A stretch of DNA of 64,000 bases from Pontivivens sp032464575 (GCA_032464575.1 JAWDKM010000005.1:434001-498000), one strand, 5' to 3'. Positions 33,800 to 42,411 are shown, counted from the first letter of the stretch. The notes: generated by a model from the sequence alone, not told the origin. Program-made: numbers and translations.

Positions 33800-34246
33800 T
33801 CAGCGCTGCGCCTTGCGGGCCAGTGCCTCCAGCCGGTCGAGGAAGCGGGACCGGTCAGCCTTGGAGAACGCCTTGCCGCCGCCCTGCCGGAACGGATCGG
33901 CGGCGCGCAGATCGGCCATGAGGTCGCGCATGGCAAGCTGGTGCCCGATGGAGGCCTCGGTGAAGACCTCGCCGTCGGGCCGGATCGCCGCCGCCCCGGA
34001 TTTCAGCACCCGGTCGGCAAGCGGAATGTCGGAGGTCACACAGATGTCCCCCGGCCCCGTCCGCTCCGCGATCCACATGTCGGCGGCATCCGCGCCCGCC
34101 TCGACCACCACGGTTTCGACGTCGGGATGCGGGTCGGGCCGGATCCCGCCATTCGAAACCACGAAGACGCGCAGGCCGTGGCGGTGGGCCACGCGCTTTG
34201 CCTCCTCCTTCACAGGGCAGGCATCGGCATCGATGTAGAGCGCCAT
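33800..34246 (-). CDS. YaiI/YqxD family (DUF188) protein
   Basis: The 148-residue protein starts MALYIDADACPVKEEAKRVA and continues with VVEAGADAADMWIAE and CVTSDIPLADRVL, the signature of the YaiI/YqxD family, a NYN/PIN-like fold with conserved aspartates. Members are suspected nucleases but have no established function. It is divergent from trpS (66 bp apart). Confidence 0.92.
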   Translation of the reverse strand: MALYIDADACPVKEEAKRVAHRHGLRVFVVSNGGIRPDPHPDVETVVVEAGADAADMWIAERTGPGDICVTSDIPLADRVLKSGAAAIRPDGEVFTEASIGHQLAMRDLMADLRAADPFRQGGGKAFSKADRSRFLDRLEALARKAQR

Positions 34247-34312
34247 CTCTCACCTTGCGTTGTGCCGCGGGGGCGGCGATAACGCGCTCCGATCTATCTG
34301 AGGGTTTGACCG

Positions 34313-35329
34313 ATGACCAGCTTCACGCCGCGCGTGTTCTCCGGCATCCAGCCGACCAACCACCTGCAGCTCGGCAACTATCTGGGCGCCGTGAAGCGGT
34401 TCGTGGAGATGCAGGACGACGGGATGGAGACGATCTACTGCATCGTCGATCTGCACGCGATCACGGTCTGGCAGGATCCGGCGGACCTGAAGCACGCGAC
34501 GCGGGAGCTCGCCGCGGCCTACCTCGCTTGTGGCCTCGATGCGGAGAAGTCGATCCTGTTCAACCAGAGCCAGGTTCCGCAGCACGCGGAGCTCGGCTGG
34601 ATCTTCAACTGCGTGACGCGGCTGGGCTGGGTGAACCGGATGACCCAGTTCAAGGACAAGGCGGGCAAGAACGCGGAGAAGGCCTCGCTTGGCCTCTATG
34701 CGTACCCGTCGCTGATGGCGGCCGACATCCTCGCCTATCACGCGACGCATGTGCCGGTGGGCGAGGATCAGAAGCAGCATGTGGAGCTGACGCGGGACAT
34801 CGCGGCGAAGTTCAACCACGATTACGGCGTGGAGTTCTTTCCCGAGACGCAGCCGATCATCGAGGGGGCGGCGACCCGTATCATGTCCCTGCGCGACGGG
34901 TCGAAGAAGATGTCGAAGTCCGACCCGTCGGATGCCAGCCGCATCAACCTGACCGACGGCGCCGACACGATCGCGAAGAAGATCCGCAAGGCAAAGACCG
35001 ATCCCGAGCCGCTGCCCGAGACGCTGGACGGGCTCGCCGACCGGCCCGAGGCGAAGAACCTCGTCAACATCTACGCGGCCCTCGCGGACACTTCGCCCGA
35101 GCAGGTGATCGCGGAGCATGGCGGCGCACAGTTCGGCCAGTTCAAGCCGGCGCTGGCCGAGCTCGCGGTCGAGAAGCTCGCCCCGATCAGCGAGGAGATG
35201 ACCCGCCTGATGGCCGATGTGGCGGAGATCGATCGGATCCTCGGCCGGGGGGCGGATCGGGCCGCCGGGATCGCGGAGCCGATCCTCGCGAAGACCTACG
35301 ACATCGTGGGTTTCGTGCGCTCGCGCTAG
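34313..35329 (+). CDS. trpS: Tryptophan-tRNA ligase
   Basis: The 338-residue class I synthetase charges tRNA-Trp. The HIGH-like motif is PTNHLQLGN and the second ATP motif is the canonical KMSKS (GSKKMSKSDPSD). The segment LTRLGWVNRMTQFKDK is typical of bacterial TrpRS. Length is normal. Its 3' end overlaps the stop of the convergent unknown gene by 4 bp. Confidence 0.96.
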   Translation: MTSFTPRVFSGIQPTNHLQLGNYLGAVKRFVEMQDDGMETIYCIVDLHAITVWQDPADLKHATRELAAAYLACGLDAEKSILFNQSQVPQHAELGWIFNCVTRLGWVNRMTQFKDKAGKNAEKASLGLYAYPSLMAADILAYHATHVPVGEDQKQHVELTRDIAAKFNHDYGVEFFPETQPIIEGAATRIMSLRDGSKKMSKSDPSDASRINLTDGADTIAKKIRKAKTDPEPLPETLDGLADRPEAKNLVNIYAALADTSPEQVIAEHGGAQFGQFKPALAELAVEKLAPISEEMTRLMADVAEIDRILGRGADRAAGIAEPILAKTYDIVGFVRSR

Positions 35330-36081
35330 CCCGGTCGGATCACGTCGATCCGGTCCATGGCATCGGCCACGATGTCCCCGTGCGTCGGGCTGTCCGCGCG
35401 GGCGCGCAGGTTCTCGATCCAGAACCGGAACAGCGGCTCGTAACCGCGCCGGTGCACGGGCTTGTGCATGTCGCGCAGCGCGCCGGGCTGCGTCGACCCG
35501 ATGAAACTCGCATGCTGCAGCACCTGCGCCTCCGACGGCAGCTCGATCGGGTCGGGCGAGCGGACGGCGGCAGGCGCGCTTGCCACGTCGAACACCGTGA
35601 CGGCCCCGCCGGTGTCGATATCGAGGCGGTCGCGCAGGTCATGGACGATCAGAGGTCCTGCCCGTCGGTCGGAGATGTCGCGCATGAGGGCAACGAGGCT
35701 TGTCGCGGCGCAGTCCTCCAGGATTGGCAGCGGCGTGCCGTATCCCGCGAGCATGTCGGCGTGGCGGCGGCAGAACGAGATCTCGCTTGCCACGAACTCC
35801 TCCACCGTGTCGGACAGGACGAAGAGCGGTCCGAGGGACTCACGCGGTTCCAGCCGCTCCAGATCACGCCGCGGCATGTCCGTGACCATCGCCGAGACAT
35901 GCGGCTTGAAGGTCAGCTCGCGTGCGTCCGCGAGGCGGCGCATTGCCGCACCGGTACACAATATCCGAGCGGAGATGCCGTAATCCAGAGTTGCGATCTG
36001 ATCAAAAAGATCGGCGCTTCCCCCTTTGACTACAGCAATACCGTCGGCCATCGGTTGCTTCATCCATGTTGCGAAATCCAT
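35326..36081 (-). CDS. Protein of unknown function
   Basis: The 251-residue protein is soluble, with no signal peptide. It begins MDFATWMKQPMADGIAVVKG and includes CTGAAMRRLADARELTFKPH and a C-terminal part HGDIVADAMDRIDVIRPG. The start follows GAGGGACGA; a second Met (MADGIA) is possible. Its first 150 bases are noticeably poorer in GC than the rest, like the adjoining stretch up to 36.4 kb. No family was recognised. Confidence 0.5.
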   Translation of the reverse strand: MDFATWMKQPMADGIAVVKGGSADLFDQIATLDYGISARILCTGAAMRRLADARELTFKPHVSAMVTDMPRRDLERLEPRESLGPLFVLSDTVEEFVASEISFCRRHADMLAGYGTPLPILEDCAATSLVALMRDISDRRAGPLIVHDLRDRLDIDTGGAVTVFDVASAPAAVRSPDPIELPSEAQVLQHASFIGSTQPGALRDMHKPVHRRGYEPLFRFWIENLRARADSPTHGDIVADAMDRIDVIRPG

Positions 36082-36170
36082 TCGTCCCTCGACTTTCCGC
36101 CATCACTGCCATTGTGCGGCGCTACAGACCAAGCTATGACACAGTTTAAAAGCATGTGGGAGAGTGTCAC

Positions 36171-36386
36171 TTGTCGAAAATTGTGTACTCGCATCGAATT
36201 GTGACTGTGCTTCAGCAACTTGTAGTTGATCTTGGCTTGACCGTTGTCGTGTCGGATGAAAACACGGACGTGAAGCTGGATCAGAACGAACACACCTTTC
36301 GCGAGGCAGCCGATCTCTTGCAACTTGCAATGGAAAAAGAAAGCGAAGATTCAGCTACAGCGTTTGTTTTTCACAAGAAGCCCTAG
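36171..36386 (+). CDS. Small GC-poor gene, secretin/TonB N-terminal (STN)-like
   Basis: The 71-residue product contains a pattern like the short STN/secretin N0 fold: LQQLVVDLGLTVVVSDENTD, then VKLDQNEHTFREAADLLQLA. A TTG start at 36171 is preferred because GGGAGAG lies 6 bp upstream; a GTG at 36156 also opens the frame. GC is only about 46%, with codons unlike the neighbours, which suggests recent transfer. No signal peptide or secretin body is present, so it could be a free-standing domain or a remnant. Function unknown. Confidence 0.45.
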   Translation: MSKIVYSHRIVTVLQQLVVDLGLTVVVSDENTDVKLDQNEHTFREAADLLQLAMEKESEDSATAFVFHKKP

Positions 36387-36422
36387 AACTCGCACCTTCT
36401 GACCACATTTTAGCCAAATGCC

Positions 36423-36457
36423 GACGGTATCCCCATGGAAACGCTTGGGGAACCGTC
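36423..36457 (+). promoter_or_regulatory. Hairpin over the ribosome binding site of the OmpA-like gene
   Basis: GACGGTATCCCC (36423-36434) can pair with GGGGAACCGTC (36447-36457), with one bulged base and a 12-nt loop. The 3' arm contains the ribosome site GGGGA and abuts the ATG at 36458. If transcribed it would hide the start; it could also be a protein-binding palindrome in DNA. Confidence 0.5.
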
Positions 36458-37207
36458 ATGCCAAAGTCAGACAAGACCGTCATCGGACGCCGTGCCGGCA
36501 TGAGCCTCGCGCGCGCGGAACGCTTTGCGCATGCTGCCAACGGCCGGGGCGGACCTCGTCAGCCGACGCGGCCCACTCCGGGCGAACCGAACCTCGAGGC
36601 CCTCAAGGGACCGAACCGCCTCGTGATCTTCGGCCTCACGCTTCTGGCGGGCGGCGCGCTCGCCGCCGGCCTCGTCTTCCTCGACCGGCACAACGTGCTG
36701 GACAAGATCGAGCACGCGGTCATGGCGCGCGTCGTGCCCGACGACGGCATACAGGACGAACCGGTGGACGAGGTAACCGCCGCCGCGCTGCGCGTGCAGC
36801 CGGTCGGCCGGATCTGCTCGAACGCCGTCTACGACGAGGTTCGCGCAACGCGCATCGCCTTCGACGCCGGCAGCCATGACCTGACGCCGCAGGCGCGCGC
36901 CGCGGCCCGGCGTGTGGCGCAGCGCGTCGCGGGCTGCGACATGATCCAGCTCGTCGTTACGGGCCATGCCTCGTCGGAGGCGGATGGCCGCATGGTCCAC
37001 CTGGTGAGTTGGCGCCGGGCGGAGGCGGTGATCGCCTCGATCTCGGAGGCGGGCTTCGACACTCAGATGTACCGCGCCCAGGGCGTCGGACTGACCGCAG
37101 CGGAGGAGACCGTGAGCGCCGTGACCTTCGACGTCGACGTGTCGGAGCTGGAGGCGGCACGGACCGCGCCCGAAGAGGTTCGCCCGACCATGGAGGAGGG
37201 CGAATGA
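36458..37207 (+). CDS. Membrane-anchored OmpA-like domain protein
   Basis: The 249-residue protein has a basic cytoplasmic N-terminus (1-52), one membrane helix (about 54-76, LVIFGLTLLAGGALAAGLVF) and a periplasmic domain resembling OmpA/MotB C-terminal peptidoglycan-binding folds (RIAFDAGSHDLTPQARAAAR, then QLVVTGHASSEADGRMVHLV). The classical Asp/Arg peptidoglycan contacts are only partly present (TGHASSE; SWRRAEAV). Its stop overlaps the next start (ATGA), so it forms a unit with the following coiled-coil protein. Role unknown; a cell-envelope link is inferred. Confidence 0.65.
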   Translation: MPKSDKTVIGRRAGMSLARAERFAHAANGRGGPRQPTRPTPGEPNLEALKGPNRLVIFGLTLLAGGALAAGLVFLDRHNVLDKIEHAVMARVVPDDGIQDEPVDEVTAAALRVQPVGRICSNAVYDEVRATRIAFDAGSHDLTPQARAAARRVAQRVAGCDMIQLVVTGHASSEADGRMVHLVSWRRAEAVIASISEAGFDTQMYRAQGVGLTAAEETVSAVTFDVDVSELEAARTAPEEVRPTMEEGE

Positions 37208-37464
37208 CCGCGATGGAAATCCTGGACCAACTCCTTGCGCTGCAGGTGCCGCTCGTCCCGGCCGTCTTGGTCGTCCTCGTCCTTCTGGCGGTCGTGGGCC
37301 GTCGCCGCGGACGCCGTAAGTCGACCGAGGTCGCCACGACGCTGGATGCGGCCTACCGCACGGAGTTCACGCGGCTCCAGCGCCGCAACAACGAGCTTGA
37401 GCAGCGCCTCTCGCGTGTGACCAGCCGGTTCGAGAAGGAGCGGCGCCGCGCACGCGCACGCTGA
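37204..37464 (+). CDS. Small membrane protein with C-terminal coiled coil
   Basis: The 86-residue protein has one membrane helix (about residues 13-31, VPLVPAVLVVLVLLAVVG), a basic stop-transfer patch RRRGRRKS, and a coiled coil (TEFTRLQRRNNELEQRLSRV). The start is the ATG overlapping the stop of the OmpA-like gene, indicating coupled translation and a likely complex. No family was recognised. Confidence 0.6.
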   Translation: MTAMEILDQLLALQVPLVPAVLVVLVLLAVVGRRRGRRKSTEVATTLDAAYRTEFTRLQRRNNELEQRLSRVTSRFEKERRRARAR

Positions 37465-37485
37465 GGCGCGCCGCGGTCTTTCAGA

Positions 37486-37899
37486 TCAGCTCAGTTCCGC
37501 CGAAAGGTCCTGGAGCACGTCGAGCAGGCTGTCGACGTTCACCGTCTCCGGGTTCACGTCCTTGGTCGCGAAGTAGCGCAGGAAGATGTTCCGCGTCTCT
37601 TCGTCCATCCCCTCGTGCAGGCCCATGGTCCACACCGGGAAGAGCCGCTCGCGCACGTCGGAACAGGAGATCAGGATGACGTTGGAATGCCGCGGATCGT
37701 TGGCGATCCGGTGATACGTGGCGCTGACCTCGGCCCGCCCGCCTTCGAGCACCTGCAGGAAGTAGGTCCCGCTATAATGCAGGATGCCGGTGATGCTGTT
37801 CATCGCGTTGTTGCGATGGCAGGTCTTGATCAGCTCCCGCAGGTCCATGGACATCGAAGGGTTACGCTGACTGTAATATACCAAGCGGGTCAGGTTCAC
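37486..37899 (-). CDS. Short BLUF-domain blue-light photoreceptor
   Basis: The 137-residue protein is a single BLUF domain that binds FAD. Key residues are present: Tyr8 (LVYYS), Asn31 (RNNAMNSITG), Gln49 (FLQVLEGG), and Trp90/Met92 (FPVWTMG), matching Tyr21, Asn45, Gln63, Trp104 and Met106 of AppA. The C-terminal 40 residues are helical with no effector domain, so it must signal by protein contact. The start lies within a stretch of lower GC. It is convergent with the coiled-coil gene and downstream of nothing on its strand except its own promoter. Confidence 0.92.
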   Translation of the reverse strand: MNLTRLVYYSQRNPSMSMDLRELIKTCHRNNAMNSITGILHYSGTYFLQVLEGGRAEVSATYHRIANDPRHSNVILISCSDVRERLFPVWTMGLHEGMDEETRNIFLRYFATKDVNPETVNVDSLLDVLQDLSAELS

Positions 37900-37954
37900 A
37901 GGTCTTCTCCGGAGAACTTACTGAGAATACCAGTGCGAAAAAGCCCGCATCAAG

Positions 37955-39598
37955 TCAAGTCACCGCTGGTATCCCTTTTGCCTTCGCCTGTCTTTTCAAA
38001 ACCTCACGAAGATTGAACGCCGCCTCCATCAACTTTTGGGTGTATTCTGTTCGCGGATTGTCGAATATTTCCGCCGTCGCACCCTGCTCTACCACCGACC
38101 CGTTCTTCATCACCATCACGTAGTCGCTGAGCGCGCGCACCACGGCAAGGTCGTGGGAGATGAAGATGTAGCTGAGCTCGTGCTCCACCTGCAGGCGACG
38201 CAGCAGCTCGATCACCTGCTTCTGCACCGAGCGGTCGAGGGCGGAGGTCGGCTCGTCGAGCACGATCACATCGGGCCGCAGGATCACGGCGCGCGCGATG
38301 GCGATGCGCTGGCGCTGCCCGCCGGAGAACTCGTGCGGGAAGCGGTTGCGGAACGACGGCTCCAGCCCGACATCGGTGAGCACCTGCGCAACGCGGCTCT
38401 CCCGCTCGCTACGCGGCAGATCGGGGGCATGGACGCTCAGGCCCTCCGCGATGATCTCGCCCACCGTCATGCGGGGGCTGAGTGAGCCGTAGGGGTCCTG
38501 GAACACCATCTGGAGCTGATTGCGATAGCGCCGCATCTCACCCCGGTCCAGACCGCCGATCTGGTGGCCCTGGTAGACGACGACGCCCTCGGAGGGCAGG
38601 AGCTGCAGCAGCGCCCGGCCCAGCGTCGACTTGCCCGAGCCCGACTCGCCCACGACGCCGATCGTCTGCCCCTTTTGCAGCGCGATATCGATGCCCTCCA
38701 CGGCGCGGAAGGTCGTGTCCTTGCGAAACAGCCCCCCCGGCGTGCCGAACGTCACCTCCACGTTCTCGCCCTTCAGCAGGACCGGCGCATCTGCGGAAAC
38801 CGGCGCCTTCGTGCCCTCCGGCTCGGCGGCGAGCAGCATCTTGGTGTAGTCGGTCCTGGGATTTCCGAAGATCTGGGCGGTCGGCCCCTCCTCCTCCAGC
38901 AGGCCCTTGCGCATCACGTAGACCCGGTCGGCGAAGGCCTCGACGATGGTCAGGTCGTGGGTGATGAAGAGGATCGACATTCCGATCCGCTCCTGCAGGT
39001 CGGCGAGCAGTTGCAGGATCTCCGCCTGGATGGTCACGTCGAGCGCCGTGGTCGGCTCATCGGCGATCAGCAGGTCCGGGTCGTTGGCGAGCGCCATGGC
39101 GATCATCACGCGCTGGCGTTGGCCGCCGGACAGCTCATGCGGATAGGCCCGGATCTTCTCCTCGGGATTGGGGATCTGCACCAGCTTCAGGAGCTCCAGC
39201 GCGCGGGCCATCGCGGCCTTGGCGCTCAGCCCCCCATGGACGCGCAGCGGCTCGCAAAGCTGGGTGCCGATGCGGTAGAGCGGATCGAGGGACGTCATCG
39301 GCTCCTGGAAGATCATGGTGATCTTCGCGCCGCGAAGGTCGTTCAGCTTGCGTGGGCGGAGGCTCAGCAGGTCCTGCCCGCGGTAGCGTACCGCACCGGT
39401 CGCAGTGCCGTTTCCGGCGAGCAGGCCCATGGCGGCCATCATGATCTGGCTCTTGCCCGAGCCGGATTCGCCCACCACGGCGACCGTCTCACCCGGTTTG
39501 ACGTGCATCGAGACGCCCCGCACTGCCTCCACCGGCCCGTCGGGCGTGTCGAAGGTGACGCGGATGTCGTCGATGTCGAGAACGCGCGTTTCGCTCAT
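37955..39598 (-). CDS. Oligopeptide ABC transporter, fused double ATP-binding protein
   Basis: The 547-residue protein fuses two ABC ATPases equivalent to OppD and OppF/DppD and DppF. Each half has a Walker A (GESGSGKSQ and GESGSGKST), a signature (LSGGQRQRV and FSGGQRQRI) and a Walker B ending DEPT; each ends with an oligopeptide-type C-terminal extension. It powers the permeases encoded upstream (oppB, oppC). Start chosen at MSETRVLDI (39598). It follows the flavodoxin gene by 91 bp, a spacer with a palindromic repeat. Confidence 0.94.
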   Translation of the reverse strand: MSETRVLDIDDIRVTFDTPDGPVEAVRGVSMHVKPGETVAVVGESGSGKSQIMMAAMGLLAGNGTATGAVRYRGQDLLSLRPRKLNDLRGAKITMIFQEPMTSLDPLYRIGTQLCEPLRVHGGLSAKAAMARALELLKLVQIPNPEEKIRAYPHELSGGQRQRVMIAMALANDPDLLIADEPTTALDVTIQAEILQLLADLQERIGMSILFITHDLTIVEAFADRVYVMRKGLLEEEGPTAQIFGNPRTDYTKMLLAAEPEGTKAPVSADAPVLLKGENVEVTFGTPGGLFRKDTTFRAVEGIDIALQKGQTIGVVGESGSGKSTLGRALLQLLPSEGVVVYQGHQIGGLDRGEMRRYRNQLQMVFQDPYGSLSPRMTVGEIIAEGLSVHAPDLPRSERESRVAQVLTDVGLEPSFRNRFPHEFSGGQRQRIAIARAVILRPDVIVLDEPTSALDRSVQKQVIELLRRLQVEHELSYIFISHDLAVVRALSDYVMVMKNGSVVEQGATAEIFDNPRTEYTQKLMEAAFNLREVLKRQAKAKGIPAVT

Positions 39599-39607
39599 GC
39601 GCAACCG

Positions 39608-39627
39608 CCCCGGACCCGATCCGGGGC
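39608..39627. repeat. CCCCGG...CCGGGG palindrome
   Basis: CCCCGGACCCGATCCGGGGC is another copy of the GTCATCC-type palindrome family, located between the flavodoxin gene and the opp ATPase gene. It could attenuate transcription into the ATPase gene. Confidence 0.5.
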
Positions 39628-39689
39628 CTCCCTTCCTGTCGCCGAAGGGAGCGGTCCCGGCACGGCGGCCGGGACGGTTGCGCCCGTCT

Positions 39690-40268
39690 TCAGCGGTTGA
39701 ACTTGTCGGCGAGCTCCGCCACGCGTTGCCCGAGGGCCCGGGCCGAGGCCAGATCGCTCGCCCGCGGCACCACGTCGGGCCCCTTGTCCACGTCCGATTG
39801 TGCGGCCGCGCCGAGGTAGTAGCCCATCCGATTGAGGTTCTCCGGATCGTCGCCCGGGTGGATCTGCTCCGATCCCGGCTGACCCAGCGAGACCCAGATC
39901 ATCTGCTGCTGGGAGGCGAGCACCACCATGCGCAGCAGCGTCAGCACCTTGTCGCCACTCAGCGAGCCCGAATTGGTGAAGCCCGCCGCCAGCTTGTCCT
40001 TCCACGCCGCGTTCTGCCATTTCTTCGAACTCGCATCCGCGAACTGCTCGAACGTGCCGGAGACCGAGCCCATATAGGTCGGCGAGCCGAAGATGATCGC
40101 GTCCGCGCTGTCGAGCGCCTCCCACGGTCCGCTGTCGGGCGAGGTGAGGTCGTCGGCCTTCAGCACCTCGACCTCGGCGCCCGCATCGCGCGCGCCCTCG
40201 GCCACGGCCTCCGCCTGCTTCTCCGTGTGCCCGTAGCCCGAGTGATAGACGATCGCGACCTTTGCCAT
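39690..40268 (-). CDS. Flavodoxin/WrbA-like NAD(P)H:quinone oxidoreductase family protein
   Basis: The 192-residue flavoprotein starts MAKVAIVYHSGYGHTEKQAE, whose SGYGHT loop binds FMN phosphate, and has FGSPTYMGSVSGTFEQF and GSLSGDKVLTLLRMVVLASQ as in WrbA-type quinone reductases. The ATG at 40268 follows AAGGAG. It sits inside the opp operon, between the oppC-type permease (102 bp upstream) and the ATPase gene (91 bp downstream), in the same direction. A functional link with peptide import is not known and insertion is the simpler reading. Confidence 0.9.
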   Translation of the reverse strand: MAKVAIVYHSGYGHTEKQAEAVAEGARDAGAEVEVLKADDLTSPDSGPWEALDSADAIIFGSPTYMGSVSGTFEQFADASSKKWQNAAWKDKLAAGFTNSGSLSGDKVLTLLRMVVLASQQQMIWVSLGQPGSEQIHPGDDPENLNRMGYYLGAAAQSDVDKGPDVVPRASDLASARALGQRVAELADKFNR

Positions 40269-40370
40269 GATGTGCTCCTTGCGCTCCGGCGGACCGTCCG
40301 CCTTCTGTCGGGGAGCTATCGGGGCGGGCGCCACCTTCAATCGTCATTGCGGAACCAAATTGTCGCCCCA

Positions 40371-41501
40371 TCACCGGTCCTTCGGATCGAGCGCGTCGCG
40401 CAGCCCGTCGCCCAGGAAGTTGAGCGCGAAGAGCAGCACGGTCAGCGTCAGCGCGGGCCAGATCAGCATGTGCGGCGCGTTCTGCATGTTCTTCGCCCCT
40501 TCGGAGATCAGCACGCCGAGCGAGGTCAGCGGCTCCTGCACGCCGAGGCCGAGGAAGGAGAGGAAGCTTTCGAGCAGGATCACCTTCGGGATCAGGAGCG
40601 TCATGTAGATGATCACGGTGCCCAGCGTGTTGGGAATGATGTGCCGCCGCAGGATCGCGCCGTTGCTCACGCCGAGCGACTCGGCTGCCTGTACGAACTC
40701 CCGGCGGCGCAGGGAGAGCGTCTGTCCACGCACGATCCGCGCCATGTCCAGCCATTCGACGCAACCCACCGCGATGAACATCAGCACCACGTTTCGCCCG
40801 AAGAACACCACGAGCAGGATCACGAAGAAGATGAAGGGCAGCGAGTAGAGCACATCGACGATGCGCATCATCACGTTGTCCACCCGCCCCCCGATGAAGC
40901 CGGCCGTGGCGCCGTAGAGCACGCCGATCACCAGCGCGACGCCGGAGGCGAGCAGGCCGATCATCAGGGAGATACGCAGACTGATCAGGATGCGGCTCAA
41001 GAGGTCCCGCCCGTTCGCATCCGTTCCGAAGTAGAAATGCAGCCGGTTCACGTCGGCGGCCATGATGATGCGGTTCTCTGCCTCGTCGATCTCCACCACA
41101 CGGGCATTGGTGAAGAGGTCAGAGCGGTCGAGATACCGCGTCACCCTTTCATCCACCTCGCGCAGGGATGTGCCGGTGACGGTCAGCACTTCGCCCTCCA
41201 GCGTGATGCCGTCGAGCTGCAGGCGGGCGCGGCGCAGGGCGCTTTCGGCCTCGGGGATGATCTCCTCGGCCCGCGGATAGGCCTCCAGCGAGGCGGGGGC
41301 GCGGACATAGGCCGGGTAGACCTCCGCATAGTGGTGCGGCGCGATCGCCGGACCGATGATCCCGGCAAGTGCCGCGAAGACCAGGACGACGATGGAGGCC
41401 ATGGCGGCCCGGTTCCGGCGCAGGCGCAGGAGAGCGGTCTGCCACAGGGAGCGGGAGCGGACCTCCGGCTGTCCCGCGGCGATTTCGGTCACGTCAGTCA
41501 T
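40371..41501 (-). CDS. oppC: Oligopeptide ABC transporter permease, OppC type
   Basis: The 376-residue membrane protein has a first helix (ASIVVLVFAALAGIIGPAIA), a long periplasmic loop of about 120 residues, and five further helices with the BPD transport EAA loop (EFVQAAESLGVSNGAILRRH). The extended loop between helices 1 and 2 is typical of the larger OppC variants. It overlaps the oppB stop by 8 bp, so the two are translationally coupled. Confidence 0.92.
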   Translation of the reverse strand: MTDVTEIAAGQPEVRSRSLWQTALLRLRRNRAAMASIVVLVFAALAGIIGPAIAPHHYAEVYPAYVRAPASLEAYPRAEEIIPEAESALRRARLQLDGITLEGEVLTVTGTSLREVDERVTRYLDRSDLFTNARVVEIDEAENRIIMAADVNRLHFYFGTDANGRDLLSRILISLRISLMIGLLASGVALVIGVLYGATAGFIGGRVDNVMMRIVDVLYSLPFIFFVILLVVFFGRNVVLMFIAVGCVEWLDMARIVRGQTLSLRRREFVQAAESLGVSNGAILRRHIIPNTLGTVIIYMTLLIPKVILLESFLSFLGLGVQEPLTSLGVLISEGAKNMQNAPHMLIWPALTLTVLLFALNFLGDGLRDALDPKDR

Positions 41502-42411
41502 AGCGTACCCTCGGGTCCAGCAGGGCGTAGAGCAGGTCCACGATCAGGTTGAAGATCACGACGAAGATCGCGACGATGATCACCGTCCCCATCACCAGCG
41601 TGTAGTCGCGGTTCAACGCGCCCTGCACGAAGTACCGGCCGATGCCGGGAATGCCGAAGATCTGCTCGATGACGATGGAGCCGGTCAGAAGCGCCGCGGC
41701 GGCGGGGCCTATGTAGCTGACAGCAGGCAGGCTCGCCGCCCTCAGCGCGTGCTTGATCACGATCATCCGCGTCGGCAAGCCGTAGGCGCGCGCCGTGCGC
41801 ACGTGGTCGGAGCGCAGCGCCTCGATCATCGCGCCGCGGATCAGGCGCGCGACGACCGCCACCTGCGGCAGCGCCAGCGCGATGACCGGAAGCACCATCT
41901 GCTGCCAGGAGCCCCAGCCGATGGCGGGCAGCCAGCCGAGCCAGACAGCGAAGATCAGGCTCAGCACCGGCGCTACCACGAAGTTGGGTATGGTGATCCC
42001 GAAGGTCGCCGTCGCGATCACAGCGTAGTCGACCCACGAGTTCTGTCGCAGCGCCGCGATGGAACCGAGCGTCGCCCCGACCAGCAGCGCCAGCGCCAGC
42101 GCCATCCCGCCGAGCTGGATCGAGACCGGCAACCCCGCGCCCAGTATTTCCTGAACGTCGAAGTCGCGATAGACGAAGGACGGCCCCATGTCGCCCTGCA
42201 CCAGGTTGCCGAGATAGCGCGCATATTGCTGCCACAGCGGCAGGTCGAGCCCGAAGGTCGCATTGAGATTGGCCATCACCGATGGCTCCAGCGTGCGCTC
42301 CTGATCGAAGGGGCCGCCCGGCGCCACGCGCATCATGAAGAACGCGGCGGTGATGATGAAAAACAGAAGCGGTACGGCCCCCAGAAGGCGCCTGATCGCA
42401 TAAGCCAGCAT
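41494..42411 (-). CDS. oppB: Oligopeptide ABC transporter permease, OppB type
   Basis: The 305-residue protein has the OppB/DppB N-terminus (MLAYAIRRLLGAVPLLFFII), six hydrophobic helices and the EAA loop (DHVRTARAYGLPTRMIVIKH). The motif GSIVIEQIFGIPGIGRYFVQ is a family signature. It follows the binding-protein gene by 57 bp and overlaps oppC. Confidence 0.94.
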   Translation of the reverse strand: MLAYAIRRLLGAVPLLFFIITAAFFMMRVAPGGPFDQERTLEPSVMANLNATFGLDLPLWQQYARYLGNLVQGDMGPSFVYRDFDVQEILGAGLPVSIQLGGMALALALLVGATLGSIAALRQNSWVDYAVIATATFGITIPNFVVAPVLSLIFAVWLGWLPAIGWGSWQQMVLPVIALALPQVAVVARLIRGAMIEALRSDHVRTARAYGLPTRMIVIKHALRAASLPAVSYIGPAAAALLTGSIVIEQIFGIPGIGRYFVQGALNRDYTLVMGTVIIVAIFVVIFNLIVDLLYALLDPRVRYD

